DNA of 64,000 nt from Acidobacteriota bacterium (lineage in GTDB: Bacteria > Acidobacteriota > Terriglobia > UBA7540): assembly GCA_004298155.1 (NCBI GenBank), contig SCRD01000024.1, positions 62,001-126,000 of the forward strand. The letters run 5' to 3'. Position numbers and translations under genes: made by a program. Numbering within the stretch: position 1 is the first letter of the stretch; every line of letters begins with the position of its first letter. The notes below the pieces were generated by a model that saw only the letters and a program-made list of their open reading frames with translations, did not search any database and had not been told where the DNA came from. Below are positions 8,408 to 17,488 of the stretch, piece after piece.

Positions 8408-8785
8408 ATGAGAACACCCAGCCGTACCCTCACCGGACAGGAACTGGAAATTATGAAGGTTGTCTGGGAGCTACGCCAGGCCACCGTTCGCGGGGTCTAT
8501 GAAAAGCTGCGCGAGCAGCGCCCCATTGCCTACACCACCGTCATGACCATGATGAATATCCTGGAGCAGAAAGGCTTTCTGAAAAAGCTTCCGGCGGAAG
8601 GCCGCGCCTATATCTACCAATCCACGCGGCCTCGCAAACAGGTGATCCGCGGCATGGTGCGCGAATTTGTGGACCGCGTCTTCAACGGCTCGGCCGAGCC
8701 GCTGGTGGTACACCTGGTCCAGGACCGTCAACTGTCGGAAAAAGAACTCCGTGAAATCGCCCGCATGATCGAGGAGGCCCAATGA
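8408..8785 (+). CDS. blaI: BlaI/MecI/CopY family transcriptional repressor
   Basis: Winged-helix repressor of 125 residues that binds DNA as a dimer and is inactivated by proteolysis when its membrane partner is triggered. The N-terminal half has the family pattern LTGQELEIMKVVWEL, then TVRGVYEKL and the recognition-helix region AYTTVMTMMNILEQKGFL. The C-terminal helices (from about 75) form the dimerisation arm. It overlaps the following blaR1-like gene by four bases (ATGA), so the pair is translationally coupled. A perfect TACTAA/TTAGTA palindrome sits directly upstream. The start at 8408 fits the family N-terminus, but there is no Shine-Dalgarno sequence. Confidence 0.93.
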   Translation: MRTPSRTLTGQELEIMKVVWELRQATVRGVYEKLREQRPIAYTTVMTMMNILEQKGFLKKLPAEGRAYIYQSTRPRKQVIRGMVREFVDRVFNGSAEPLVVHLVQDRQLSEKELREIARMIEEAQ

Positions 8786-11211
8786 GCTATCAACCATTGT
8801 GGTTGCGCGACTTGGTGGCTTACAGCATTCAGGCTGCCGCGCTTGTGGGCGCGGGCGCCATGATGGCAAGCCTGCTGCGGCTTCGCTTGCCGCGAGTGCG
8901 CCTTGCCTATTGGCAGGCGCTGCTGGCCGTGTGCGTTTTTCTGCCGCTGCTCCAGCCGTGGCGTCCGGAGGTCCTGGAAATATCTGGAAGCGCATGGAGC
9001 GACGTCACCCTTGCGCCTTCCGCAGCCGCGGCCGCCCCCTCCGGCCCGTCACTCGCAGAAATCGTTCTCTGGCTGGTTTGCGCCGGCATTGTGCTGCGTC
9101 TGGCGTGGATAGCGATGGGCCTTGGGCGGCTTTGGCTCTATCGCCGGCGCGCCAAGCGAATTGAGAAGCTGCCTCAGGCGGTCGAGGAAGCCCACCGGCT
9201 GGCGCCTGCGTCTCCCGCGTTCTTTATTTCCCGCCAGATTCAAACGCCCGCCACCTTTGGCTTCTTCCGGCCTGCGGTTTTATTCCCCGCCCGCTTTCTG
9301 GAAATGGAAGCCGCGATGCAGAAAGCAATCGCACTGCACGAATTGCTGCACGTGGAGCGCTGCGACTGGCTCTGGAATATGCTTGAAGAAATGGTGCTCA
9401 CACTCCTTTGGTTCCATCTGCCGCTCTGGTGGGTGGTGCGCAGCGCGCGCCTCAGCCGCGAACAGGTAGTGGACGCGGAGGCCGTCCGGCGCAGCAACGA
9501 GCGGGGGCCTTATCTGAAAGCTTTACTTGAAATGGCCGGACGGAGGCGCCTTGCCGCGAACCTGCCGGCGCCGCTGTTCCTGCGCGAAAGCCAGCTCGCC
9601 GAGCGCGTAGCGCTGATGATGAAGGAGGTCCACATGTCCCGCACAAGATTGATGGTTTCTATTCTGACGGCCGCTGTGACCCTGTTGATTGCAGGAGCGA
9701 CGCTTGCCTGGGCGTTCCCTCTCAAAACTTCGGAGCTGCAGGCTGAGTCCCATGCGACGTCATCCGCGCCAGCCGCGAATGGCGACGGGACCTATCGGTA
9801 TCAAGGCAAAGATTACAAATTCCCCGGCAAATTCTACGAGGTCGGTGGAAACGTCTATGCCCCCGAAGCAATCAACAACCCGGATCCGCCATACACGCCC
9901 CAGGCACGGAAGAGCCATTTGTCCGGCACGATAGTCTTCGCAGTGGTGGTCGACGCCGGAGGCAAGGTTGCCGGGATACAACAACTTTCCAGACCTCTGG
10001 GGCAAGGTTTGGATGAAAGCGCGATCAGGACTATTCGCTCATGGAAATTCAAGCCGGGAACGCGAGATGGCATACCAGTTCCAGTAAGGGTCCAGATTGA
10101 AATCAACTTCAGGCTTTATGGAAAATCAACCGAAGCGTCCCGGAAGGCCAACCTTGTTTCTGATCCACCTGCCCAGGAAAATCTGAGTGCCAGCACAAAT
10201 ACTGACAACAACCGCAACGTTCAGTTCAATCAGAACGACATTCGGCGCCAGGTCAACGAGGCGATGAAGCAGGTTCAGATGGCGCAGCACCCAGAGGTGA
10301 AAATTGACGAAGCAAAAATCCAGGAACAAATCGATCAGGCCATGAAGCAGTTAAAGATGGCGGAAGTACAAATTCCCAAAATCGACCAGGAAAAGATTAG
10401 TCAGGAAATTGAGCAAGCCATGAAGCAGGCGCAGGTCGCCCAGGATGTGGCCCCAAAGATTGATCAGAAGAAACTCCAGGAGCAAATCGACCAAGCCATG
10501 GAGCAGCTCAAGAAAATGAACACTCCGGAGATGCGCCGGCACATGGATGAGGCCATGAAGCAACTTGAGAAAATGAACACACCTGAAATGCGCCAGCACT
10601 TAAAGGAGCAAATGGATCAACTCAAGAAGATGAACATGCCGGAAATGCGACGCCAGCTCGAGCAGGCGATGGCGCAGGCGAAGATCGCGCAGGAGGGCGC
10701 CCCAAGAATTGATCGGGAGGAAATGAAACGCCAGCTCGATGAAGCCAGGAAGCAGGCCGCACAGGCCAGGCAGGAGGCCCAGGCTGCCAGAAAAGAAGCT
10801 GCAAAGGCAAGGCAGGAAGCCAAGGAAGCCCGGCGTGAAGCCGAAGAGCAACGGAATGCAACCAAGCCAACGCCTCCTGCGGCGCCCAAACCAGCTCCGC
10901 CTGCGCCCAAAGGGGCTGCGCCTTCACCACAGGCAGCTCCCGTTCCGCCGGCTCTTCCGAAGACACCTGAATCAGCCAGGATAATCGGTGGAGTACCAGG
11001 CGGAGTGGTGGGTGGCGTAGCGGGCCGTAAGGTCACAGGCGTGCAGGGAGGGCAAGTGAAAGGCATAGAAGGCGGACATGTAATCGGCGTGCCAGGGGGA
11101 ATCACCGGTGGGGTGGTCACAGCCCCGCGCCCGCCCGTTCCGCCTTCAACTTCGCCGAATGAAGCAGCACCGACTTCACCACCAGCTCCATCAGCACCAC
11201 CGCAGAATTGA
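8782..11211 (+). CDS. BlaR1-like M56 metallopeptidase sensor with TonB domain and long coiled coil
   Basis: Membrane-embedded zinc peptidase partner of BlaI, 809 residues. Transmembrane segments lie near 18-36, 42-57, 93-115 and 290-312. The gluzincin motif HELLH is at residues 186-190, with VVDAEAV further on near 229 as a probable third ligand region. After the fourth helix there is no penicillin-binding sensor domain. Instead residues about 365-447 form a TonB C-terminal domain (SGTIVFAVVVDAGGKV...SWKFKPG). Residues about 475-690 are a charged heptad-rich coiled coil with repeats such as MKQLEKMNTPEMR, then a Pro/Ala linker. The last about 80 residues contain Gly-Val repeats (GGVPGGVVGGV). 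The fusion suggests that an envelope or TonB-linked signal rather than a beta-lactam releases BlaI. Confidence 0.9.
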   Translation: MSYQPLWLRDLVAYSIQAAALVGAGAMMASLLRLRLPRVRLAYWQALLAVCVFLPLLQPWRPEVLEISGSAWSDVTLAPSAAAAAPSGPSLAEIVLWLVCAGIVLRLAWIAMGLGRLWLYRRRAKRIEKLPQAVEEAHRLAPASPAFFISRQIQTPATFGFFRPAVLFPARFLEMEAAMQKAIALHELLHVERCDWLWNMLEEMVLTLLWFHLPLWWVVRSARLSREQVVDAEAVRRSNERGPYLKALLEMAGRRRLAANLPAPLFLRESQLAERVALMMKEVHMSRTRLMVSILTAAVTLLIAGATLAWAFPLKTSELQAESHATSSAPAANGDGTYRYQGKDYKFPGKFYEVGGNVYAPEAINNPDPPYTPQARKSHLSGTIVFAVVVDAGGKVAGIQQLSRPLGQGLDESAIRTIRSWKFKPGTRDGIPVPVRVQIEINFRLYGKSTEASRKANLVSDPPAQENLSASTNTDNNRNVQFNQNDIRRQVNEAMKQVQMAQHPEVKIDEAKIQEQIDQAMKQLKMAEVQIPKIDQEKISQEIEQAMKQAQVAQDVAPKIDQKKLQEQIDQAMEQLKKMNTPEMRRHMDEAMKQLEKMNTPEMRQHLKEQMDQLKKMNMPEMRRQLEQAMAQAKIAQEGAPRIDREEMKRQLDEARKQAAQARQEAQAARKEAAKARQEAKEARREAEEQRNATKPTPPAAPKPAPPAPKGAAPSPQAAPVPPALPKTPESARIIGGVPGGVVGGVAGRKVTGVQGGQVKGIEGGHVIGVPGGITGGVVTAPRPPVPPSTSPNEAAPTSPPAPSAPPQN

Positions 11212-11650
11212 CTGATGCTGCCGCTTGAAAAGATCCGCCACTTGCAGCCGCCCGCCGGAATCCGCGGCAACTTTTTTGAACTCCGCCACAAAGTGGCCCC
11301 GGCCGCAGCCGATGCCACGTGCGCGGTCAGCCCAGGAAAAAAGCGAATGCCGCGCGCGCGGCGGGGAGCAAGTCCTTCAATCGTGGATCGCAGATCACTC
11401 TGTCGCACTTCTCAGGGCGTGAGCGCTCCCGCAGGAGGTGGCAGGCAGATGGGCCTCAGCGGCGCACCGTGGGATACAGGGTCCTACCCTCTGGCCACGC
11501 CCGCCGCAAACAGCATTGCCAGCAGACCCACCAACCGCCATCTTGACTCTAGCGCACCGGCGCATAAGGCCGTGCAAAGCCAGTTATCTTCAAAGACAGG
11601 AGTGGCCGGACGAGCGGCGCTTCGATACCTTTTCAACATCATGGGGCAGG
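11212..11650. other. Non-coding gap with a possible decayed gene fragment
   Basis: No intact gene. A plus-strand frame of 165 codons (11215-11712) overlaps queF and has shadow-like composition. On the minus strand a short stretch around 11214-11350 reads ARGIGCGRGHFVAEFKK and RLQVADLFKRQ. It resembles part of a methyltransferase-like protein (GxGxG) but is enclosed by stops. It could be a remnant; this is weak. Confidence 0.3.
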
Positions 11651-12058
11651 TCAGCCCGATTTGCGCGGGTACCGGGCCTCAACCGTGGTGTGCATGCCAC
11701 CGCGCGTGGTGAACTCCCCGCGGACAACCGCCCACTTGGGCCGACAGGCTCGTGCAACGTCATCAAGGATTCGATTCACGGCATTCTCGTAAAAAATTCC
11801 CAGGCTGCGATAAGCAAGTATGTAGTATTTGAGGGACTTGAGCTCCACACAGAGCTTGTCAGGAAGGTAATGGATCGTGATTGTCCCAAAGTCCGGCAGG
11901 CGAGTGCGCGGGCAAATGGAAGTGTATTCCGGGATCACGATAGTGATTTCATAACCCCGGTAGTTGTTTTCCCATGTTTCGATTTCAGGCAGATCTACAG
12001 ACACGCCGGAAGCGGCATGTTGCGGCGTATACTCCCGTGCGTCCTTCTTTTTGGGCAT
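11651..12058 (-). CDS. queF: NADPH-dependent 7-cyano-7-deazaguanine reductase QueF
   Basis: Reduces preQ0 to preQ1 in queuosine biosynthesis, cytoplasmic. 135 residues, the short unimodular QueF type. The catalytic Cys49 is in SICPRTRLPDFG and the acid/base Asp56 follows in the same motif. The substrate-binding signature ELKSLKYYILAYR comes next, with the expected ENAVNRILDDV helix and an RGGMHTTVE segment near the end. The ATG at 12058 is preferred because CAGGAGA lies nine bases upstream. An ATG at 12097 has no ribosome binding site. It is transcribed away from dnaK. No other queuosine genes are nearby and no preQ1 riboswitch was recognised. Confidence 0.93.
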   Translation of the reverse strand: MPKKKDAREYTPQHAASGVSVDLPEIETWENNYRGYEITIVIPEYTSICPRTRLPDFGTITIHYLPDKLCVELKSLKYYILAYRSLGIFYENAVNRILDDVARACRPKWAVVRGEFTTRGGMHTTVEARYPRKSG

Positions 12059-12097
12059 TCCTAAAAATCTCCTGTCGCCAGATTGTGCGTAAGCCAT

Positions 12098-12251
12098 TAG
12101 TTTACTACACGATGGAGTATTGAAGCAGTTATAGTTGCGATGGAGAGATTTGTGGAGCCTATTCGAGGATTCATTTGAACCCTTCTGCGAGCAGAAATCG
12201 AGATCAGAAAAAGCAGTAAACCGTTATGCGTTATAGTGTTATAAATTCATA
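12098..12251. other. AT-rich intergenic region upstream of the dnaK promoter
   Basis: Divergent spacer between queF and dnaK. Markedly AT-rich compared with its surroundings. Apart from the dnaK promoter to its right, no clear regulatory site and no canonical CIRCE (TTAGCACTC-N9-GAGTGCTAA) was found. Confidence 0.5.
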
Positions 12252-12280
12252 TTGACAACGATACACTAAGACTTTATTAT
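12252..12280 (+). promoter_or_regulatory. dnaK operon promoter with CTAAGA element in the spacer
   Basis: TTGACA (12252-12257), 17-bp spacer, TATTAT (12275-12280). CTAAGA at 12266-12271 sits 14 bases from the start of the -35, exactly as in the hsp20 promoter. The leader to the dnaK ATG is about 105-110 nt. Confidence 0.8.
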
Positions 12281-12394
12281 ATCGATGAACTAAAAGCTCT
12301 AAATTGCATCTAAGATTTAATGGGAGATAGAGATATTGTGGGGCTTTAAAGGAGTTAACCAGTCTTTTCAAGCTCCTTAACGGAGGCGTTAGCA

Positions 12395-14344
<1,950 letters not shown>

Positions 14345-14409
14345 TCGGGGTGTCAAACAGCGCATCTAAGTGACTGAAGAGCGATGTTGGGGAGAAAGGG
14401 GGCTATCCA

Positions 14410-14634
14410 ATGGAACAACAAACACAGCAACAGCAGCAACAGATTCTGGAGCACCGGACGCAGGTTGGGATTGAGTGCCCGACTTGCCACGCCAGGCAAT
14501 TCGTGGAAATCCAGATTGACAACCCGTTGATCAACTCCCGAGCTGCCGAAGAAATCCGCCAGCAACTGGAAGCATGGATCGCCTCACGATGCCCCGATCA
14601 TATTGGGCCCATTCTGAGGGCAAGTAAGAACTGA
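14410..14634 (+). CDS. Small hypothetical CxxC protein between dnaK and dnaJ
   Basis: 74-residue cytoplasmic protein, not recognised. A glutamine-rich start (QQTQQQQQQILEH) is followed by IECPTCHARQFVEIQ, which holds one CxxC pair, and a helical C-terminal half (AAEEIRQQLEAWIASRCPDH) with a third Cys. The arrangement could bind zinc or act as a redox switch. The ribosome site is GGGGAGAAAGGGGG before ATG 14410. Its place inside the dnaK-dnaJ-hspR operon, 65 bases after dnaK, suggests a chaperone-linked role. It could be a family-restricted accessory protein; no domain name is justified. Confidence 0.65.
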   Translation: MEQQTQQQQQQILEHRTQVGIECPTCHARQFVEIQIDNPLINSRAAEEIRQQLEAWIASRCPDHIGPILRASKN

Positions 14635-14812
14635 TGCGCGTCTTTTGGGTTCAGGCAAGGGTGGAGCGGGGTTTTAGACTTCAATCATCCCGCTCTACCT
14701 CCTGAACCTGTTTCATTTGACCTCTAATCATTCGTCTCCATCCTTCCGCATAAAGAGCCGCAGCAACAACAAGCTCAGTGTGGCGGCGTAATCTTACCAA
14801 AGGGAAATAACC

Positions 14813-16009
14813 ATGCCGGTAGGAACCAAACAGAAGGATTATTATGGCGCTTTGGGAGTAGATCGCAAAGCCAAAGCTGACCAGATTCGGAAGGCTTACC
14901 GCCGGCTTGCCAGGAAGCACCATCCTGACGTCAACCCGGGCAACAAGCAGGCAGAGGAAAAATTCAAGGAAATCCAGGAAGCCTACGGCGTCCTCAGTGA
15001 CGACAAGAAGCGAAAGATTTATGACCAGTATGGGTTCTACTCCGACAGTATTCCACCTGGCGCATACGAGGCTTATGCGAAGGGACCAGCAGAGGCCGGC
15101 GGTGGCGATCCGAGTGTTGACTTCTCCGGCTTCGATTTTTCTGATTACGTGCCCCAGGAAGACCGTTCGGGAGGATCCGGTTCGGCTTTCCGCGACATCT
15201 TTTCACAGATATTCGCTCGCGGCGGCGTGGGCCATGAGGCCGCCGCAGGACCGGTGCGCGGGCGAGACATCGAGCACCACATGCACCTGGGATTCTGGGA
15301 CGCCATACGCGGTACCCAGGTCCGAATTACCATTGGCAGAGAAGAGATTTGCAGCTCCTGCAAGGGCAAAGGGACCCAGGGAGGGCCTGAGGTGAAATGC
15401 TCGACCTGCGGTGGCAGCGGAAAGGCCCAGCGGACCGCCGGTGCAATGCGCTTTTCGGTGACCTGCCCGCAGTGCGGGGGCACAGGGCGGCAGCAGAGCC
15501 GTTGCCCTTCGTGCAACGGGACCGGGCACATCAGCAAGCCAGAGACGTTTGACGTGAGAATCCCGGCCGGTGTTGATACCGGATCGCGGGTGCGCGTGCC
15601 CGGAAAAGGCAATGCCGGCACTCACGGCGGACCGCCGGGCGATCTGTATATCCTGACCGACGTTGAGGCCCACCCATATTTCGAGCGCAAGGGAGACAAC
15701 TTTTATGTGAAGGTCCCAGTCAGCGTCACGGAAGCCTCCCTGGGCGCAAAAGTCGAAGTGCCAACAATCGACGGGCCCACGACGATCCGCATTCCTCCTG
15801 GCACGCAGGGGGGGCAAAGATTGCGCATCCGGGGTAAAGGCGCGCCTTCGCTGCGGACGAACCAGCGTGGCGATCAGTTCGTGGAAGTTGAAATCAAAGT
15901 TCCGCGAGTGTCCGACGAGCGCAGCAGAGAAATTTTGAAGGAACTTGACCGGCTGAATCCCGCAGACCTTCGCAGCGACTTGCGAAAGTATTTCAAGGTC
16001 CGGTTGTAA
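14813..16009 (+). CDS. dnaJ: Molecular chaperone DnaJ (Hsp40, type I)
   Basis: Co-chaperone that delivers substrate to DnaK and stimulates its ATPase, 398 residues. The J domain spans about 10-75 with the essential HPD in [11 protein letters not shown]. The region after it is Gly/Phe/Asp-rich ([12 protein letters not shown]). The cysteine-rich zinc domain (about 180-250) holds four CxxCxGxG repeats: [24 protein letters not shown] and CPSCNGTG. Two beta-sandwich C-terminal domains follow ([21 protein letters not shown]). Third gene of the dnaK operon, ending 37 bases before hspR. RBS AAAGGGA. Confidence 0.96.
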   Translation: MPVGTKQKDYYGALGVDRKAKADQIRKAYRRLARKHHPDVNPGNKQAEEKFKEIQEAYGVLSDDKKRKIYDQYGFYSDSIPPGAYEAYAKGPAEAGGGDPSVDFSGFDFSDYVPQEDRSGGSGSAFRDIFSQIFARGGVGHEAAAGPVRGRDIEHHMHLGFWDAIRGTQVRITIGREEICSSCKGKGTQGGPEVKCSTCGGSGKAQRTAGAMRFSVTCPQCGGTGRQQSRCPSCNGTGHISKPETFDVRIPAGVDTGSRVRVPGKGNAGTHGGPPGDLYILTDVEAHPYFERKGDNFYVKVPVSVTEASLGAKVEVPTIDGPTTIRIPPGTQGGQRLRIRGKGAPSLRTNQRGDQFVEVEIKVPRVSDERSREILKELDRLNPADLRSDLRKYFKVRL

Positions 16010-16046
16010 AGGCGGGCTTCCCGGACGCGGGTGGTCCGAAGAACAC

Positions 16047-16460
16047 ATGGCAAAACGAGGTCGAAAAACCCAGGGCAAGGCCGGCTACATGATCAGCGCC
16101 GTGGCGGAGATGTATAACATCCATCCGCAGACGCTGCGCCTTTATGAGCGCGAAGGGTTGCTGGTCCCCTCGCGGAGTGAAGGCAACACGCGTTTTTACA
16201 CCGGTGAAGACCTTGAAGCTCTGGAAACCATTCTGAGCTTGACCCGTGATCTGGGAGTCAACCTGGCCGGTGTAGAAATCATTCTGAACATGCGAAAACG
16301 CATGGAGGAAATGCAAAAAGAGATGCGGGCATTCGTCAAGTACGTGGAGAAGGAAGTTAAGACGCGTACCGGCGAGCCACCCGAAGAAATGCAGAACGCG
16401 CTAGTGCGAGTTGTCCCGCCTTACCTGATCCGGACGCAACGCTCAAAGGGAAATCCCTGA
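16047..16460 (+). CDS. hspR: MerR-family heat-shock repressor HspR
   Basis: Autoregulatory repressor of the dnaK operon in actinobacteria and other phyla, where it binds HAIR inverted repeats with DnaK as co-repressor. 137 residues. The MerR winged helix covers about 12-80 with YMISAVAEMYNIHPQTLRLYEREGLL and the wing SRSEGNTRFYTGEDLE, then a coiled-coil helix (LNMRKRMEEMQKEMRAFVKYVEKE). No metal-binding cysteines. It is the last gene of the dnaK-dnaJ operon, the canonical place. No perfect HAIR sequence was seen in the window. The shared CTAAGA-containing promoter core is the best candidate target. Confidence 0.93.
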   Translation: MAKRGRKTQGKAGYMISAVAEMYNIHPQTLRLYEREGLLVPSRSEGNTRFYTGEDLEALETILSLTRDLGVNLAGVEIILNMRKRMEEMQKEMRAFVKYVEKEVKTRTGEPPEEMQNALVRVVPPYLIRTQRSKGNP

Positions 16461-16551
16461 TTTACAATCCGCGGGATGAAGATAGAAGGGCCTCAAGGGC
16501 TGACAACCCGCGCTCCCAAACGGTCCGCCTCGCCTCAAGTTTTATTTCTTT

Positions 16552-16579
16552 TTGGTTTTAATCCTGTGTGATTTAGAAT
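16552..16579 (+). promoter_or_regulatory. Possible promoter of the DnaC-like gene
   Basis: TTGGTT (16552-16557), 16-bp spacer, TAGAAT (16574-16579), 17 bases before the start codon. Moderate match only. Confidence 0.4.
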
Positions 16580-16596
16580 CAGCTAAAGGTTGCACA

Positions 16597-17379
16597 ATGG
16601 CCAGAAAAGACTGCCCTCACTGCGAAGGAACCGGCTGGAGGCCCGTGGAAACAGACGGCATACGCCGTGTGGCGCGGTGCGAATGCGAGAAGGTTCAACA
16701 CGCAGAATCGTTATTAAAGGAAGCACAAATCCCGCGCCGATACGAGCACTGCGCTTTTGAAAACTTTGACATCCGCAAGGACTCGGGCACAGGCCAGCCC
16801 AACAGTAGCCTGGTGGCAGCCAAGCTTTATTCGCAAAAACTGGTGGAGGAATATCCCACGGACTTCGGTCTGTTATTTGCGGGACCCACGGGCGTGGGCA
16901 AAACCCATCTTGGCGTCGCGGTGCTGCGAGAACTGATGGTGCGAAAAAGCGTTCCGTGCCTTTATTACGACTTTCTGAAACTCCTGAAGGACATACGGGA
17001 CAGCTACAATCCGGTTTCGCATACTTCCGAGATGAGAGTGCTGGGACCGGTCCTGGACGTGGAAGTCCTGATGCTCGACGATCTGGCGGCCTCTGACCCG
17101 ACCGACTGGGTCCGGGAAACCCTCGCCCACATCATTAGTTCGCGCTACAACGAAAAGAGAGTTACACTGATCACCACGACGCTTGCACCCGGAAATTCAA
17201 AGCGGCGCGAAGTCCGCGGACCATCAGGCGATTCAATCCCGGAAATTGACCGGTCGCTGGCGCAGTTAGGCTCGACACTTTCGTCGCGCCTGTATGAAAT
17301 GTGCAAGGTTGTTGAAATGAAATCGGATGATTACCGCAAAGCCATCAAGCAGGCAGGTTTCCGGTTCCATATCGAGTAG
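16597..17379 (+). CDS. DnaC/IstB-like AAA+ ATPase with N-terminal zinc motif
   Basis: Probable replicative helicase-loader-type ATPase, 260 residues. An N-terminal cysteine cluster (CPHCEGTGWRPV...CECEK) looks like a rubredoxin-type zinc knuckle. The ATPase core has Walker [16 protein letters not shown] (about 105-119) and Walker B VLMLDDLAA. It continues with ITTTLAP (sensor-1 region) and a Tyr/Arg-rich C-terminus (SSRLYEMCKVVEMKSDDYR) as in DnaC/DnaI proteins. Start ATG 16597 has AAAGG seven bases upstream. The frame extends further up but without a ribosome site. Chromosomal DnaC-like genes next to housekeeping genes are usually loaders; no transposase is nearby, which argues against IstB. 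Confidence 0.85.
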   Translation: MARKDCPHCEGTGWRPVETDGIRRVARCECEKVQHAESLLKEAQIPRRYEHCAFENFDIRKDSGTGQPNSSLVAAKLYSQKLVEEYPTDFGLLFAGPTGVGKTHLGVAVLRELMVRKSVPCLYYDFLKLLKDIRDSYNPVSHTSEMRVLGPVLDVEVLMLDDLAASDPTDWVRETLAHIISSRYNEKRVTLITTTLAPGNSKRREVRGPSGDSIPEIDRSLAQLGSTLSSRLYEMCKVVEMKSDDYRKAIKQAGFRFHIE

Positions 17380-17410
17380 AAAACAAATGCTGGCAAGTCT
17401 CTTGATTGGT

Positions 17411-17446
17411 TTGACTTCGGTTTTCGGAGGACTGTAAAATACAGTC
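17411..17446 (+). promoter_or_regulatory. rpsA promoter overlapped by an inverted repeat
   Basis: TTGACT (17411-17416), 18-bp spacer, TAAAAT (17435-17440). The perfect dyad GACTGTA-AAA-TACAGTC (17430-17446) covers the -10, so it may be a repressor site, or a hairpin at the very 5' end of the transcript. Confidence 0.55.
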
Positions 17447-17488
17447 TCAGTTAGAGTTTGCGTTGGGTTAGGGCAGGGAGGTAAGTTA

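Noticed and set aside
11215-11712. Plus-strand 165-codon open frame after blaR1.
   Set aside because: Composition is shadow-like (Ala/Arg/Pro/Ser), it overlaps queF, and it has no ribosome site.
16597-17379. DnaC-like ATPase considered as IstB of an IS21 element.
   Set aside because: No istA-type transposase, terminal repeats or target duplication nearby, and an N-terminal zinc motif is present.
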